Counted from the stretch's first letter, positions 1-7,130 are shown. The stretch: DNA of 40,419 bases from Planctomycetaceae bacterium (GCA_004556055.1 SFIW01000019.1:1-40419), one strand, 5' to 3'. Made by a program: numbers and translations. Notes: generated by a model from the sequence alone, not told the origin.

Positions 1-1090
1 CGTGCGCTTGGAGTTTCTTGTCAAATTCCAAGACGAAGCGATTATCCGCGAGACGCAAATCTCGATCCAGGCGGGGGAAATCGTCGGCAAGTTGTACGAC
101 GCTCTTCGGAGCGGTTACGTTTACCCAGACGCTCCGAATACGCTACAGTCCCTCAACGTCCTCTGCGTGCGGATCGGTGAACTTTCTCACGGAGACGTTT
201 ATCTCGTTACGGCGTCTTGAGAACGAAGCGCTCCGCATTATCTACTCTCAAGGCGCCTTATTCACCGCAGACGATCAAGACGTTGTCAAAGTCAAAATTG
301 GACGGAGCTACGGGATTGAAACTAATGACTTTGCCATGACTGTCGCAAAGACTGCGTTTGGGATCGCCGAAGAATTTATCAATAACAAGGAAAGAATTGC
401 TTTTGGTTCGAAGGAATCACGCCTCCACAGATCAGAGGGTCGCCTATTTTGACGAATCGTATCAAGGGGGCGAAAGAATTTAGGCTCAATAGCACGAAAG
501 AACAAACGAGGCGCGACGCCGACGTTCCATGGCTATTTCAACAAATACGTCAACCTTATTCTAACTATCTTTTAATTCCAAGAACCTCGTCTGAAAGGAG
601 ACGCTATCTTTCCATCGGTTATGTTGACTCTCATGTCATATGTGGCGATTCTAACCAGCTGATTCTAAACGTCGCTTTATTTCACTTTGCAATTTTCACG
701 TCAAACGTCCGCATAGCGTGGACGCCGTCGTATCCGGACGTTTGAAGAGCGACTATCGATATTCGCCGAAGATTGTCTATAACAACTTTCCATTGCCTGA
801 CTTCGCGAGGACTGGAAGTAACTGGGGCTGCGAAGATTATATCGCGTCTCGAAACGACGGCTTATGGAAATTTGGACGCTCGAACGCTATTTCCAGACGC
901 GTCCTTGGCGGAATTGTACGACGATCTGACAATGCCCCAAGAATTGCGGGAGGCGCACAGAGAGAACGATCACGCCGTTATGAAAGCGTACGGATTCTCA
1001 ACGAATATTTCGGAATCTCAATGCGTGGCGGAGTTGATGAAACGCTATGCGGAATTGGCGAAGACTGATGAAACGCCGAGCGCAGAGTAG
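1..1090 (+). pseudogene. Degraded MmeI-family (type IIL) restriction-modification enzyme gene
   Basis: Pieces of one large type IIL restriction/methyltransferase polypeptide are readable in order but in changing frames. Bases 2-172 encode the N-terminal block with ISIQAGEIVGKLYDAL and LNVLCVR. From about 180 another frame reads LTETFISLRRLENEAL and YGIETNDFAMTVAKTAF, the SAM-domain entry, then jumps straight to AEEFINNKER. After a frameshift near 395 it continues as CFWFEGITPPQIRGSP and LLIPRTSSERRRYLSIGYVD. After a shift near 717 it reads GRLKSDYRYSPKIVYNNFPLP, and after another near 800-830 it ends with ARTLFPDASLAELYDDLTMP and YGF, stopping at 1088-1090. Intact relatives are roughly 900 residues, so at least two internal segments are missing, including the NPPF/Y catalytic motif. 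The 5' end lies outside the window. The gene is dead; the family assignment rests on recognising these conserved blocks. Confidence 0.85.
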
Positions 1091-1107
1091 AGCGCCCGGC
1101 GTTTTTT
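1073..1107 (+). terminator. Terminator after the R-M pseudogene
   Basis: An ACGCCGAGCGC arm overlaps the pseudogene stop region and pairs with GCGCCCGGCGT, with one internal mismatch. A run of six T follows. It is probably the surviving terminator of the ancestral gene. Confidence 0.6.
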
Positions 1108-1329
1108 ATAGAGTGAGCGGAATCGCCCCGGTAGGGCGCGGTCGCAGAAGGGAGACGCAAAAGCGCGAGCGGATCGTAGCCGAGGGCGTCGCAAAACGGA
1201 ACGCGGAGCGCGACGAGTAGGCGTTACTCTGCGTTCCGAGGTCTTGCCGTGGAGAAATATCCCGGCTCGAGTCGCTCGGGCGAGGGGCGACGGGACGTGA
1301 ACTTGCGCGCAATGGGAAGGAGAAGAAAT
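1108..1329. other. Intergenic stretch with one compound hairpin
   Basis: I see no credible gene between the R-M wreck and the rpsG terminator. Arms CGGAACGC (1197-1204) and GCGTTCCG (1231-1238) are perfect complements and enclose a second stem GAGTA/TACTC (1215-1219 with 1225-1229). Read on the minus strand the outer stem is followed by TTTT, so it may be a back-up terminator downstream of rpsG. Confidence 0.4.
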
Positions 1330-1364
1330 AAAAAAAGGGCCCGTCCTTTCGGACGAACCCGGGG
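1330..1364 (-). terminator. rpsG terminator
   Basis: On the minus strand, arm GGGTTCGTCC, loop GAAA and arm GGACGGGCCC form a 10-bp stem with two G-U pairs, followed by seven T. It lies about 35 bp after the rpsG stop codon. Confidence 0.85.
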
Positions 1365-1398
1365 GTGTTCGGCCCTCAATGAGGGAGCCTTACGCGAA

Positions 1399-1866
1399 TC
1401 ACGCATAGTGGGCGTAAGCGCGGTTGGCTTCGGCCATACGATGGACGTTTTCACGCTTGGTGAAAGCGACGCCCTGCTTGTTATAAGCGTCGACGAGCTC
1501 AGCGGCGAGTTTCTTCGCGGTCGGCTGACCTTTCTTGTCGCGGACGGCCATGAGGATCCAGCGGATGCTCAAAGACTGGGCGCGAGCGGTGTTGACCGGA
1601 GTCGGGACTTGGTAGGAGGCGCCGCCGACGCGCTTGGAACGAACTTCCGTCGCGGGTTTAACGTTTTCGATCGCCTTCGTGAAGACTTCGATCGCGTCGA
1701 CGTCCTGAACCTTGGTCGCGATTTCATCGAGAGCGTCATAGAAAATCTTGCGAGCGGCGTATTTCTTGCCGTCCCACATCAAGCAGTTGATGAACTTGCT
1801 TGCGAGGAGAGAATCGTACTTAGGATCGCCCTTTAACTGTTTCTTACTGGCTGTAATTCGGCCCAT
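1399..1866 (-). CDS. rpsG: 30S ribosomal protein S7
   Basis: Small-subunit ribosomal protein S7, which binds the 3' major domain of 16S rRNA at the subunit head next to the E site. The 155-residue product has the normal length. It shows the family blocks near the N-terminus (residues 25-45, FINCLMWDGKKYAARKIFYD), the central ENVKPATEVRSKRVGGASYQVP block and the RWILMAVRDKKG segment. It lies downstream of rpsL on the same strand, separated by about 248 bp, which is long for a str operon. Neither fusA nor tuf follows: the rpsG terminator and the R-M pseudogene come next. In E. coli S7 represses translation of its own operon through the S12-S7 intergenic region; whether the long spacer here does this cannot be judged from the sequence. 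Confidence 0.98.
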   Translation of the reverse strand: MGRITASKKQLKGDPKYDSLLASKFINCLMWDGKKYAARKIFYDALDEIATKVQDVDAIEVFTKAIENVKPATEVRSKRVGGASYQVPTPVNTARAQSLSIRWILMAVRDKKGQPTAKKLAAELVDAYNKQGVAFTKRENVHRMAEANRAYAHYA

Positions 1867-2114
1867 GATATTTGTGTCTTTCTATCGTTTATATCAAGGA
1901 GCGGAAGACCAACGAGGGTCGCAACGAGAGAGGTGAGAGAGCCGCGCCTACCCATGAAGGGCCAACCCGAGGGGGAAGGGGCGCTAGCGTTACTCCGTCT
2001 CTATTGGGCTATTCGCCCGAGGGACGTTGCTGACGAAAAGGCAAAGACGCCGTTTCGACGGACTTCACGCAATGTTTAATTTTGATTTGGTACTACAAGG
2101 CTAAGCTTGCAAGA

Positions 2115-2504
2115 TTAACGCTTCTTGGCGAGGACTTCCTTTTTCTTCGCGCCGTAACGACTACGAGCCTGCTTACGACCTTCGACCGCCGTGCAGTCGA
2201 GCGTGCCGCGGATGACCTGATAACGAACGCCAGGGAGGTCGCGAACACGACCGCCGCGGATGAGGACGATCGAGTGTTCCTGAAGCTTGTGGCCTTCGCC
2301 GGGAATGTAGCAGGTGACTTCTTTGTTGTTCGAGAGGCGAACACGCGTAATCTTACGAAGAGCGGAATTCGGCTTCTTCGGTTGCATCGTACGGACTAAC
2401 AAGCATACGCCGCGTTTCTGCGAGCAACTCTCAAGAACCGGGGTTTTCGTAGCGCTGTGCTGCTGTTTGCGGTTTTTACGCACCAATTGATTAATTGTTG
2501 GCAT
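2115..2504 (-). CDS. rpsL: 30S ribosomal protein S12 with Arg at position 88
   Basis: Ribosomal protein S12 of the decoding centre. The 129-residue product is collinear with E. coli S12 through residue 90, including QKRGVC (29-34), PKKPNSALRK (42-51) and GEGHKLQEHS. Lys43 is conserved. Position 88, the other classical streptomycin site, is Arg (codon at 2241-2243, within GGRVRDLPGVRY) where E. coli has Lys. Substitution of Lys88 by Arg is a known streptomycin-resistance change in E. coli and mycobacteria. A GAGAG ribosome-binding stretch precedes the ATG. rpsG follows on the same strand; a URO-D-like gene lies upstream instead of rpoC. Confidence 0.98.
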   Translation of the reverse strand: MPTINQLVRKNRKQQHSATKTPVLESCSQKRGVCLLVRTMQPKKPNSALRKITRVRLSNNKEVTCYIPGEGHKLQEHSIVLIRGGRVRDLPGVRYQVIRGTLDCTAVEGRKQARSRYGAKKKEVLAKKR

Positions 2505-2682
2505 TGAAACTCTCTCGTTGTTTTGACAATTCTCTCTTGTCTACTAAAACTTCAGAACGCGCCGTACAGCGGGCCTGCTCTCGTTTTCAGGCCGTGTTCG
2601 CGCGCGCTCGCTCTATAATTTTCACGTCTCGCTCGCTATGCCAGCGATCAAAACGTATACTAATCCGTGTATAATAGGTTAC

Positions 2683-2710
2683 ATTCTATTACCGCAGCTT
2701 AGGACGTCAA
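2683..2710 (-). promoter_or_regulatory. Likely rpsL promoter
   Basis: On the minus strand TTGACG (2705-2710) is followed after 16 bp by TAGAAT (2683-2688). This implies a 5' leader of about 170 nt before rpsL. A second TATTAT-like box lies closer but lacks a good -35. Confidence 0.45.
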
Positions 2711-2749
2711 GACCCCTCCTTGGACTTTTCTACCTTTAATAGTTCATAT

Positions 2750-3688
2750 TCATATACCGCCGGCGAGAGTCTGCGCGATCTCGTAAATCCCTCTGAGCGT
2801 TTCCGGCGTCGCCGAAGCGCCCACCGTCGCTATGAAACCTCCAAACAGCGAGCGGAAGCAGTCGTAACTCGCGCGTATATCTTCAATGCTGCCCTTCAGA
2901 TCGTTCGGATCGTACAGTTCGTCCAAGCGCGTCGCAAGGCAAACCTTTCCGTAAAGATTGCGACCAAATTGCGCTGGTTCCACCTGACCTGGATGTTCCA
3001 CCCTCAGAACGTTCGCCCCAAGCTGGATAAGATCCGGATAGAACTCCGCGTCTTCCATCGAAAGCGTGAACCAAACGTGAAGATTATAACGGCGCGCTAG
3101 TTCGATCTGGCGCTGATACAACGGCTTCATCATCACGCGCCACAGAGAAAGCGTCATATTCGACTTTGGCGTCAAACGCCAGTTGTCCGTGAATTCTACT
3201 CCGTCGAAACCGACGCGCTTGATGAACTCGAACATGCTCGACTCAAAATCCATAATTCGAAGCATCAGTTCCGTGAAACGATCCGGATCCCTCAAATAAT
3301 CTTCCGCCGCCAACTTTTTACCGCGAAGCGCCGCGTACACTGAAAAACCGCTCAAACCAAAACGCGCAAGTCGATAGCGATCCCCGCAGACCTTTCGCGC
3401 TTCTCCCATTCGCCCAAAGCGACGGGTAAAATCCAAGCGAGGAAGGCTGAAGCCGTCCGCCCTCTGCCAAGTTTCAAGCGTCGGCTGATCCGGCGTCGTC
3501 CAACCCCCCGCGCGACGTCTCAGACGCGGAAAGCCCCATTCGCTAAGTTTCGGATTGTTAGGATCGGAAAGCGAGAGGTCATAGGTAAGAATATCGCTGA
3601 GCCCAATCTTGGGCCCCAACGCCCATACGGGCGCTCTGTCGGGATTCTTAAATTCAATGGCTCTTACGACGCGGTCTTGACGTGTCAT
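2750..3688 (-). CDS. Uroporphyrinogen decarboxylase (URO-D) family protein
   Basis: A 312-residue cytoplasmic TIM-barrel protein of the URO-D superfamily, which contains heme-pathway decarboxylases and corrinoid-linked methyltransferases (MtaA, CmuA type). The N-terminus MTRQDRVVRAIEFKNPDRAPVW is the usual opening of the non-heme members (R-x-A-hydrophobic, then PDR-x-P). An acidic barrel segment, GFDGVEFTDNW, lies near residues 159-169. Residues near 205-235 (HVWFTLSMEDAEFYPDLIQLGANVLRVEHP) resemble the later strands where methyltransferase members bind ligand. The strict heme HemE active-site signature is not evident, so a role in methyl transfer or another C1 reaction is as likely as heme synthesis. 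An AGGAG ribosome-binding site lies 8 bases before the ATG. Confidence 0.8.
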   Translation of the reverse strand: MTRQDRVVRAIEFKNPDRAPVWALGPKIGLSDILTYDLSLSDPNNPKLSEWGFPRLRRRAGGWTTPDQPTLETWQRADGFSLPRLDFTRRFGRMGEARKVCGDRYRLARFGLSGFSVYAALRGKKLAAEDYLRDPDRFTELMLRIMDFESSMFEFIKRVGFDGVEFTDNWRLTPKSNMTLSLWRVMMKPLYQRQIELARRYNLHVWFTLSMEDAEFYPDLIQLGANVLRVEHPGQVEPAQFGRNLYGKVCLATRLDELYDPNDLKGSIEDIRASYDCFRSLFGGFIATVGASATPETLRGIYEIAQTLAGGI

Positions 3689-3770
3689 CTACTATTCTCC
3701 TATACTCGACTCGCGTTGCGGCGCATTACTCGCGCGCAACGTTGGACGTCTCACTCAGGTTATCGACGCT

Positions 3771-3799
3771 ATTCTATTTTCTGCGTATATGAAATTCAA
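3771..3799 (-). promoter_or_regulatory. Promoter of the URO-D-like gene
   Basis: On the minus strand TTGAAT (3794-3799) and TAGAAT (3771-3776) are spaced 17 bp, pointing toward the start at 3688. This is a good sigma70-type match and gives a leader of about 75 nt. Confidence 0.65.
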
Positions 3800-3918
3800 G
3801 AGAATGACGTAAAATTTTCAAAAAATTTTGGAAAAAAACTAAGATTTAAGACTTTTCACTATCCACAAATAAAATATAAATAATAGAATTGTCGATCCTT
3901 TTGGACGAGCAAATGCGA

Positions 3919-3946
3919 TTGACGTATCCTTCTCATCCCTTATTTT
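3919..3946 (+). promoter_or_regulatory. Possible CLC promoter
   Basis: TTGACG (3919-3924) is followed after 16 bp by TATTTT (3941-3946), 26 bp before the CLC start codon. The -10 is poor. No Shine-Dalgarno sequence is visible before the ATG, so the leader would be very short. Confidence 0.35.
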
Positions 3947-3972
3947 AAAGGGCGCCTCAGCCTCTCTATTCT

Positions 3973-5562
3973 ATGAAACATTACGCGCGTAAATTTAACG
4001 AGCTCTGGCGCCTTGTCGACGAATACGACGATTATTCTTCTTCAATGTCGGCCCTACCCGTCGACGCGCCGTTGAAAGATCGACTCGCCGTCTTCTCGCG
4101 CGTGGCAAAACGCCGCGCTAATTTCCTCGCTTCTCGACTCTTGAGACTCTTCGCGCTGCTCCTTCTGGGCGCCGTCGTCGGATCTATCGCCGGACTCGTA
4201 GGCTCCGCGTTCCTATGGGGAATGAATCACGCCTCTCAACTCTTCCTCGCTTCCGAAGAAGCCGCCGCCGAATCCGGATACCCGCGCTTGCTCTTTGCGC
4301 TACCCGTCGTCGGCGTTGCGATCGTCGCTCTCTATTCCGTCGCGCGAACATCGATTGACGCGGGGACGAACCAGGTTGTCGAAGCGCTTGTATCGGAGAA
4401 GAAGCCGTCCTTGCTTCTTGCGCCGCTGATCTTTGCGTCGTCGATTATGACGCAAGTTTGCGGGGGCTCCGCAGGTCGAGAAGGCGCGGCGTTGCAGCTG
4501 GGGGGATGTGTGGGACTGGGCGTCGGTCGGGCTTTGCGCTTTCATGCGACGGGTCTCAAGATGGCGATTTTTTGCGGAATGGCGGGCGGCTTCTCGGCAG
4601 TTTTCGGCGCCCCGCTGACCGCGGCGTTCTTCGCCGTCGAGGTAGGGTGCGTCGGGCTCGTCTACTATCCGGCGCTCTTGCCGAGTCTTGTCTCCGCCGC
4701 CGTCGCGTCGGGGATCGCCAAATCCCTCGGCTTCGCGCCCTTCTTCTGCGCGCTCCCTGTCTTTCCTTCGACGTCGGCTCTCCTTATCGCGCGCGTCCTT
4801 CTATTAGGACTCCTTTGCGGATTGACGAGCGTTTTTTTTTGCACGGCGATTCGCGTCGCGACTAAATCGATGGCGCGCCGCTTTTCAAACGACTATTGGC
4901 GCATTATCTTCGGGGGCTCTCTCGTCGCGACCGCGACGGTTTTGTTGGGGACGAACGCGTACAACGGCACTGGAGCTCTTCTTGTGGAACGCGCGACGCA
5001 AGGGGACGCGAACCTTCAAGACTTTGCGCTGAAGATTCTTCTGACGGCGGCGACGCTCGGAGCGGGGTTTAAGGGAGGGGAGATCGTGCCCCTCCTTGCG
5101 GTCGGGTCGACCTTCGGGTGCGCGTGGGGTGAACTGCTGGGAATAGAGCCCTCGCTTGGGGCCGCGCTGGGAATGACCGCGCTCTTTTGCGGGGCGACGA
5201 ACTGTCCGATCGCGGCGTTGCTGCTGGGTATGGAGTTCTTCGGGGCGCAGAACGCGCTATTGTTCGCGCTGGCGTGCGCGGCGACGTACGCGGTTTCGGG
5301 GCGTTCGGGGTTGTATAAGAGCCAGAAGCTCGCGTTTTCGAAGGCGTCGGGGCGCGCCGTCGACGCGGACTGGCGTTCGTACCTCTCGGGGGAAGAGGAG
5401 AAGAAGAAGGAGCGCGGGGCGCGAAGCGGGGCGGGGAGCGACGCGGCGTTGCAGGAGGAGGTTGACGCGGGAATCGACCAGCTTAAGAAGAGCGCGGGGT
5501 TTGCAAGGGCGCTCGAGAGGATTCTCTCAGATCCGGATCGCGACAAGGCTCGGAATAAATAG
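3973..5562 (+). CDS. CLC-family anion channel/transporter
   Basis: A 529-residue membrane protein of the CLC (voltage-gated chloride channel/EriC) family. The core from residue about 55 to 435 is a run of hydrophobic helices. The family anion-pathway motif is GGSAGREGAALQLGG (164-178); Glu170 is the external gating glutamate. The canonical GSGIP motif is replaced by DAGTN (129-133), as in the group related to fluoride-type CLCs. The position matching the internal proton glutamate of E. coli ClC (Glu203) is Val224, in FFAVEVG, as in eukaryotic channel-type CLCs. Passive channel activity or an unusual anion is therefore possible; function is inferred. The C-terminal tail (about 450-529) is charged, rich in Glu, Lys and Arg, and lacks CBS domains. 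No close operon partner. Confidence 0.9.
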   Translation: MKHYARKFNELWRLVDEYDDYSSSMSALPVDAPLKDRLAVFSRVAKRRANFLASRLLRLFALLLLGAVVGSIAGLVGSAFLWGMNHASQLFLASEEAAAESGYPRLLFALPVVGVAIVALYSVARTSIDAGTNQVVEALVSEKKPSLLLAPLIFASSIMTQVCGGSAGREGAALQLGGCVGLGVGRALRFHATGLKMAIFCGMAGGFSAVFGAPLTAAFFAVEVGCVGLVYYPALLPSLVSAAVASGIAKSLGFAPFFCALPVFPSTSALLIARVLLLGLLCGLTSVFFCTAIRVATKSMARRFSNDYWRIIFGGSLVATATVLLGTNAYNGTGALLVERATQGDANLQDFALKILLTAATLGAGFKGGEIVPLLAVGSTFGCAWGELLGIEPSLGAALGMTALFCGATNCPIAALLLGMEFFGAQNALLFALACAATYAVSGRSGLYKSQKLAFSKASGRAVDADWRSYLSGEEEKKKERGARSGAGSDAALQEEVDAGIDQLKKSAGFARALERILSDPDRDKARNK

Positions 5563-5792
5563 GACTCGAAGAAACGTTTTCTCATTCGTTTCAGCTTCTG
5601 AACTTTACGTCCATGGGACGATTATGCGCTGGCTGCGTTAAAAAGAGGCCCTCAGGGACGATTTCTTTCATCCCTGTCGTCTGAATAAACGCAGTTAGTC
5701 GAAGACGGATTGAAGGCGCGATAAATTTCCGAGCGGCGAACGTGCGCTATTAGAGAGTGGTCGGCGCCCCTTATCAAAGCGACGAAGTTGTA

Positions 5793-5855
5793 AAGCGCGT
5801 CGTTGAGTCGGGCTCGCGGACGTCTTATAGGCGGAAACGACTCAACGACGCGCTT
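5793..5855. repeat. Perfect 18-bp inverted repeat, 27-nt loop
   Basis: Arm 5793-5810 (AAGCGCGTCGTTGAGTCG) and arm 5838-5855 are exact reverse complements, separated by 27 nt. No T-run follows on either side, so it is not an ordinary terminator. It could be the body of a small RNA, a palindromic protein-binding site or a degenerate repeat element. Confidence 0.85.
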
Positions 5856-6022
5856 CAGTCTAGAAGGGAACCGACCTTTTCTAAACGCCTTTTTACCCTC
5901 TTTTCGCCGCGTGTGCCTTTTAACGTTGCATTTTTCTCACCCCCTCCTACAGGTACTTCATTTTTGTTGAAAGTAGATTCTAAGAAATATTTCCTATAAA
6001 ATTTGGCCAATTATATAGAACT

Positions 6023-6156
6023 TTTTACGCCAAATTGGCATACATATATAAAGGACCAACAAATAAGTTTTACCCTACTTTGGCGTATATATATGCATGA
6101 CCAACAAAGTATTTTACCCTACTTTGGCGTATATATATGCAGGATCAATCAAGAAG
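6023..6156 (+). repeat. Three tandem 44/45-bp repeats, operator-like
   Basis: Three copies start near 6023, 6068 and 6112. Copies 2 and 3 share TTTTACCCTACTTTGGCG followed by TATATATATGC; copy 1 is diverged. Each carries an outer dyad TTGG...CCAA (ATCAA in copy 3) about a TATATATA core. Copy 1 also holds a GCCAAATTGGC palindrome, and TTTGGCCAA sits just upstream at about 6003. The last copy ends about 10 bp before the start codon of the next gene, which places the array where a repressor would act. Confidence 0.8.
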
Positions 6157-6166
6157 GAGATAGCGC

Positions 6167-6472
6167 ATGGGTAGAAAAGCCAAAAAAAGGCTCGACGTAT
6201 TTCTTGAGAACGACGATCTCTTACATGAAAAATTCCCCGACGGAAGGATGAACGTAAGTCAATACGTCGAGAAATACAATAGCGACGAAGGGTTTACTCC
6301 GGTCGTGAACGACGAGTTTGTTTATACGGACGCCGCGCCGGGAACTCCAGAAAAGCTTCGCGTTTTGGCGTATCGCGTCAGGCGCGGATTGCCAATCTTC
6401 CATCCTCTAGATCGACAGAAGGGAGGTAAAGAAGAGTTTTGGTTCTGCTTGAAACGATTTTATCGTTTATAA
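6167..6472 (+). CDS. Small uncharacterised protein with GLPxxHPxDR motif, copy 1
   Basis: A 101-residue soluble protein with no signal peptide or membrane segment. The basic start MGRKAKKRLDVF is followed by an acidic middle and a conserved C-terminal block: DEGFTPVV, TDAAPGTPEKLRVLA, then RRGLPIFHPLDR. About 25 of 45 residues of this block match the protein at 6802-7107, so the two are paralogs. Similar short proteins appear, as far as I recall, in other planctomycete genomes, but I know of no assigned function. The invariant HP-x-DR at the C-terminal end could be a binding or catalytic patch (speculation). An AAGGAG ribosome-binding site 8 bases upstream fixes the ATG. The gene sits directly behind the 44/45-bp repeats and ends in its own terminator. 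Confidence 0.8.
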   Translation: MGRKAKKRLDVFLENDDLLHEKFPDGRMNVSQYVEKYNSDEGFTPVVNDEFVYTDAAPGTPEKLRVLAYRVRRGLPIFHPLDRQKGGKEEFWFCLKRFYRL

Positions 6473-6483
6473 AACTCTGCTAA

Positions 6484-6540
6484 AAATGACCACAATTCTA
6501 AGCCTGGGAAAGGTTAAAGAATTGTTTGGTCATTTTTTAT
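6484..6540 (+). terminator. Terminator of small protein 1
   Basis: Arms ATGACCACAATTCT and AGAATTGTTTGGTCAT pair with a two-base bulge and are followed by six T, just after the stop codon. Confidence 0.8.
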
Positions 6541-6614
6541 AAATCTTTCTGAAATAAAACTCGCGTTAATATTAGTTATTCTTTTTTTCTCCCGAAATAT
6601 TTTTGCTTTTTTTA

Positions 6615-6643
6615 TTGACTTCTATTCTGACGCGTCATATAAT
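6615..6643 (+). promoter_or_regulatory. Near-consensus sigma70 promoter of small protein 2
   Basis: TTGACT (6615-6620), a 17-bp spacer and TATAAT (6638-6643) make the best promoter match in the window. Transcription would start near 6650, giving a leader of about 150 nt before the ATG at 6802. Confidence 0.8.
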
Positions 6644-6649
6644 AAGAGG

Positions 6650-6801
6650 CGAAGATAACGACCTGATTAACGCGCAGATTTCTAGAGCCTAGCGTGCGCT
6701 AGGTTCGTCTCCATTTTGTTGAGCTGTCACGCGCGGCGTCGTTTAAAGCGGCCTGGTTCAGCGGAACCTTGTCGCTAGAATGTATGTAGAGGTTGTGCGT
6801 C
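6650..6801 (+). other. Structured 5' leader of small protein 2
   Basis: The predicted leader holds a perfect hairpin CCTAGC-GTGC-GCTAGG (6688-6703) and a second, GGTTC-AGCG-GAACC (6755-6768), about 20 nt before the ribosome-binding site AGAGG. I do not recognise a known riboswitch. Regulation at the RNA level is an inference. Confidence 0.5.
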
Positions 6802-7107
6802 ATGAAAAATGAGCAAATGAAGAAAAGTAACGAAGAGATCGTTATAGAAGAAGAGAATAGCGAAGAGCAAGTAGTCGAAGAACGTCGTTATTGGAACGTC
6901 TTCGACGAAATTGAAAAGGTTGGACACGACGAGGATTTCGTTCCCGCCGTCACTCCTGAGTTCTGTCGCACCGACGCTCCCGCCGGCTCCGCCGATAAGG
7001 TTGAAGTGCTCGCCGAGCGCGTCAGGAAGGGTCTTCCTCTATGGCATCCTGAAGATCGTTGCTCCTACGAAGGATGGGCAAGTTTTGTCACACGCTATCG
7101 AAACTGA
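6802..7107 (+). CDS. Small uncharacterised protein with GLPxxHPxDR motif, copy 2
   Basis: A 101-residue paralog of the protein at 6167-6472. The N-terminal 40 residues are different: very acidic and Glu-rich (KSNEEIVIEEENSEEQVVEE), where copy 1 is basic. The C-terminal block is conserved: DEDFVPAV, TDAPAGSADKVEVLA, RKGLPLWHPEDR. It looks soluble and cytoplasmic. I chose the ATG at 6802, nine bases after AGAGG, over an in-frame TTG at 6793. It has its own strong promoter, structured leader and terminator, so it is regulated apart from copy 1 despite the adjacency. Function unknown. Confidence 0.82.
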   Translation: MKNEQMKKSNEEIVIEEENSEEQVVEERRYWNVFDEIEKVGHDEDFVPAVTPEFCRTDAPAGSADKVEVLAERVRKGLPLWHPEDRCSYEGWASFVTRYRN

Positions 7108-7130
7108 TAGTCGTTGCGCTTATTCATTCG

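Larger units (their letters stand above)
5563..6166. other. 600-bp AT-rising intergenic region with strong dyads
   Basis: No convincing protein gene lies here. It contains a GAAACG/CGTTTC hairpin just after the CLC stop; a nested fold with outer arms CTGCGTT (5633-5639) and AACGCAG (5688-5694) around CAGGGA/TCCCTG; a perfect 18-bp inverted repeat; and a 44/45-bp tandem repeat abutting the next gene. The dyads suggest a structured transcript or a relic of a mobile element; neither can be proved from the sequence. Confidence 0.5.

Noticed and set aside
2505..2682. Leader of rpsL as a known ribosomal-protein regulatory RNA
   Set aside because: The leader is long, but I could not identify any recognised ribosomal leader structure by eye.
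5757..5999. 80-codon open frame between the CLC gene and small protein 1
   Set aside because: It crosses the perfect inverted repeat, lacks a ribosome-binding site and shows no recognisable protein features.
6023..6156. Tandem 44/45-bp repeats as a CRISPR array
   Set aside because: The copies are contiguous with no unique spacers, only three in number and diverged, and no cas gene is present.
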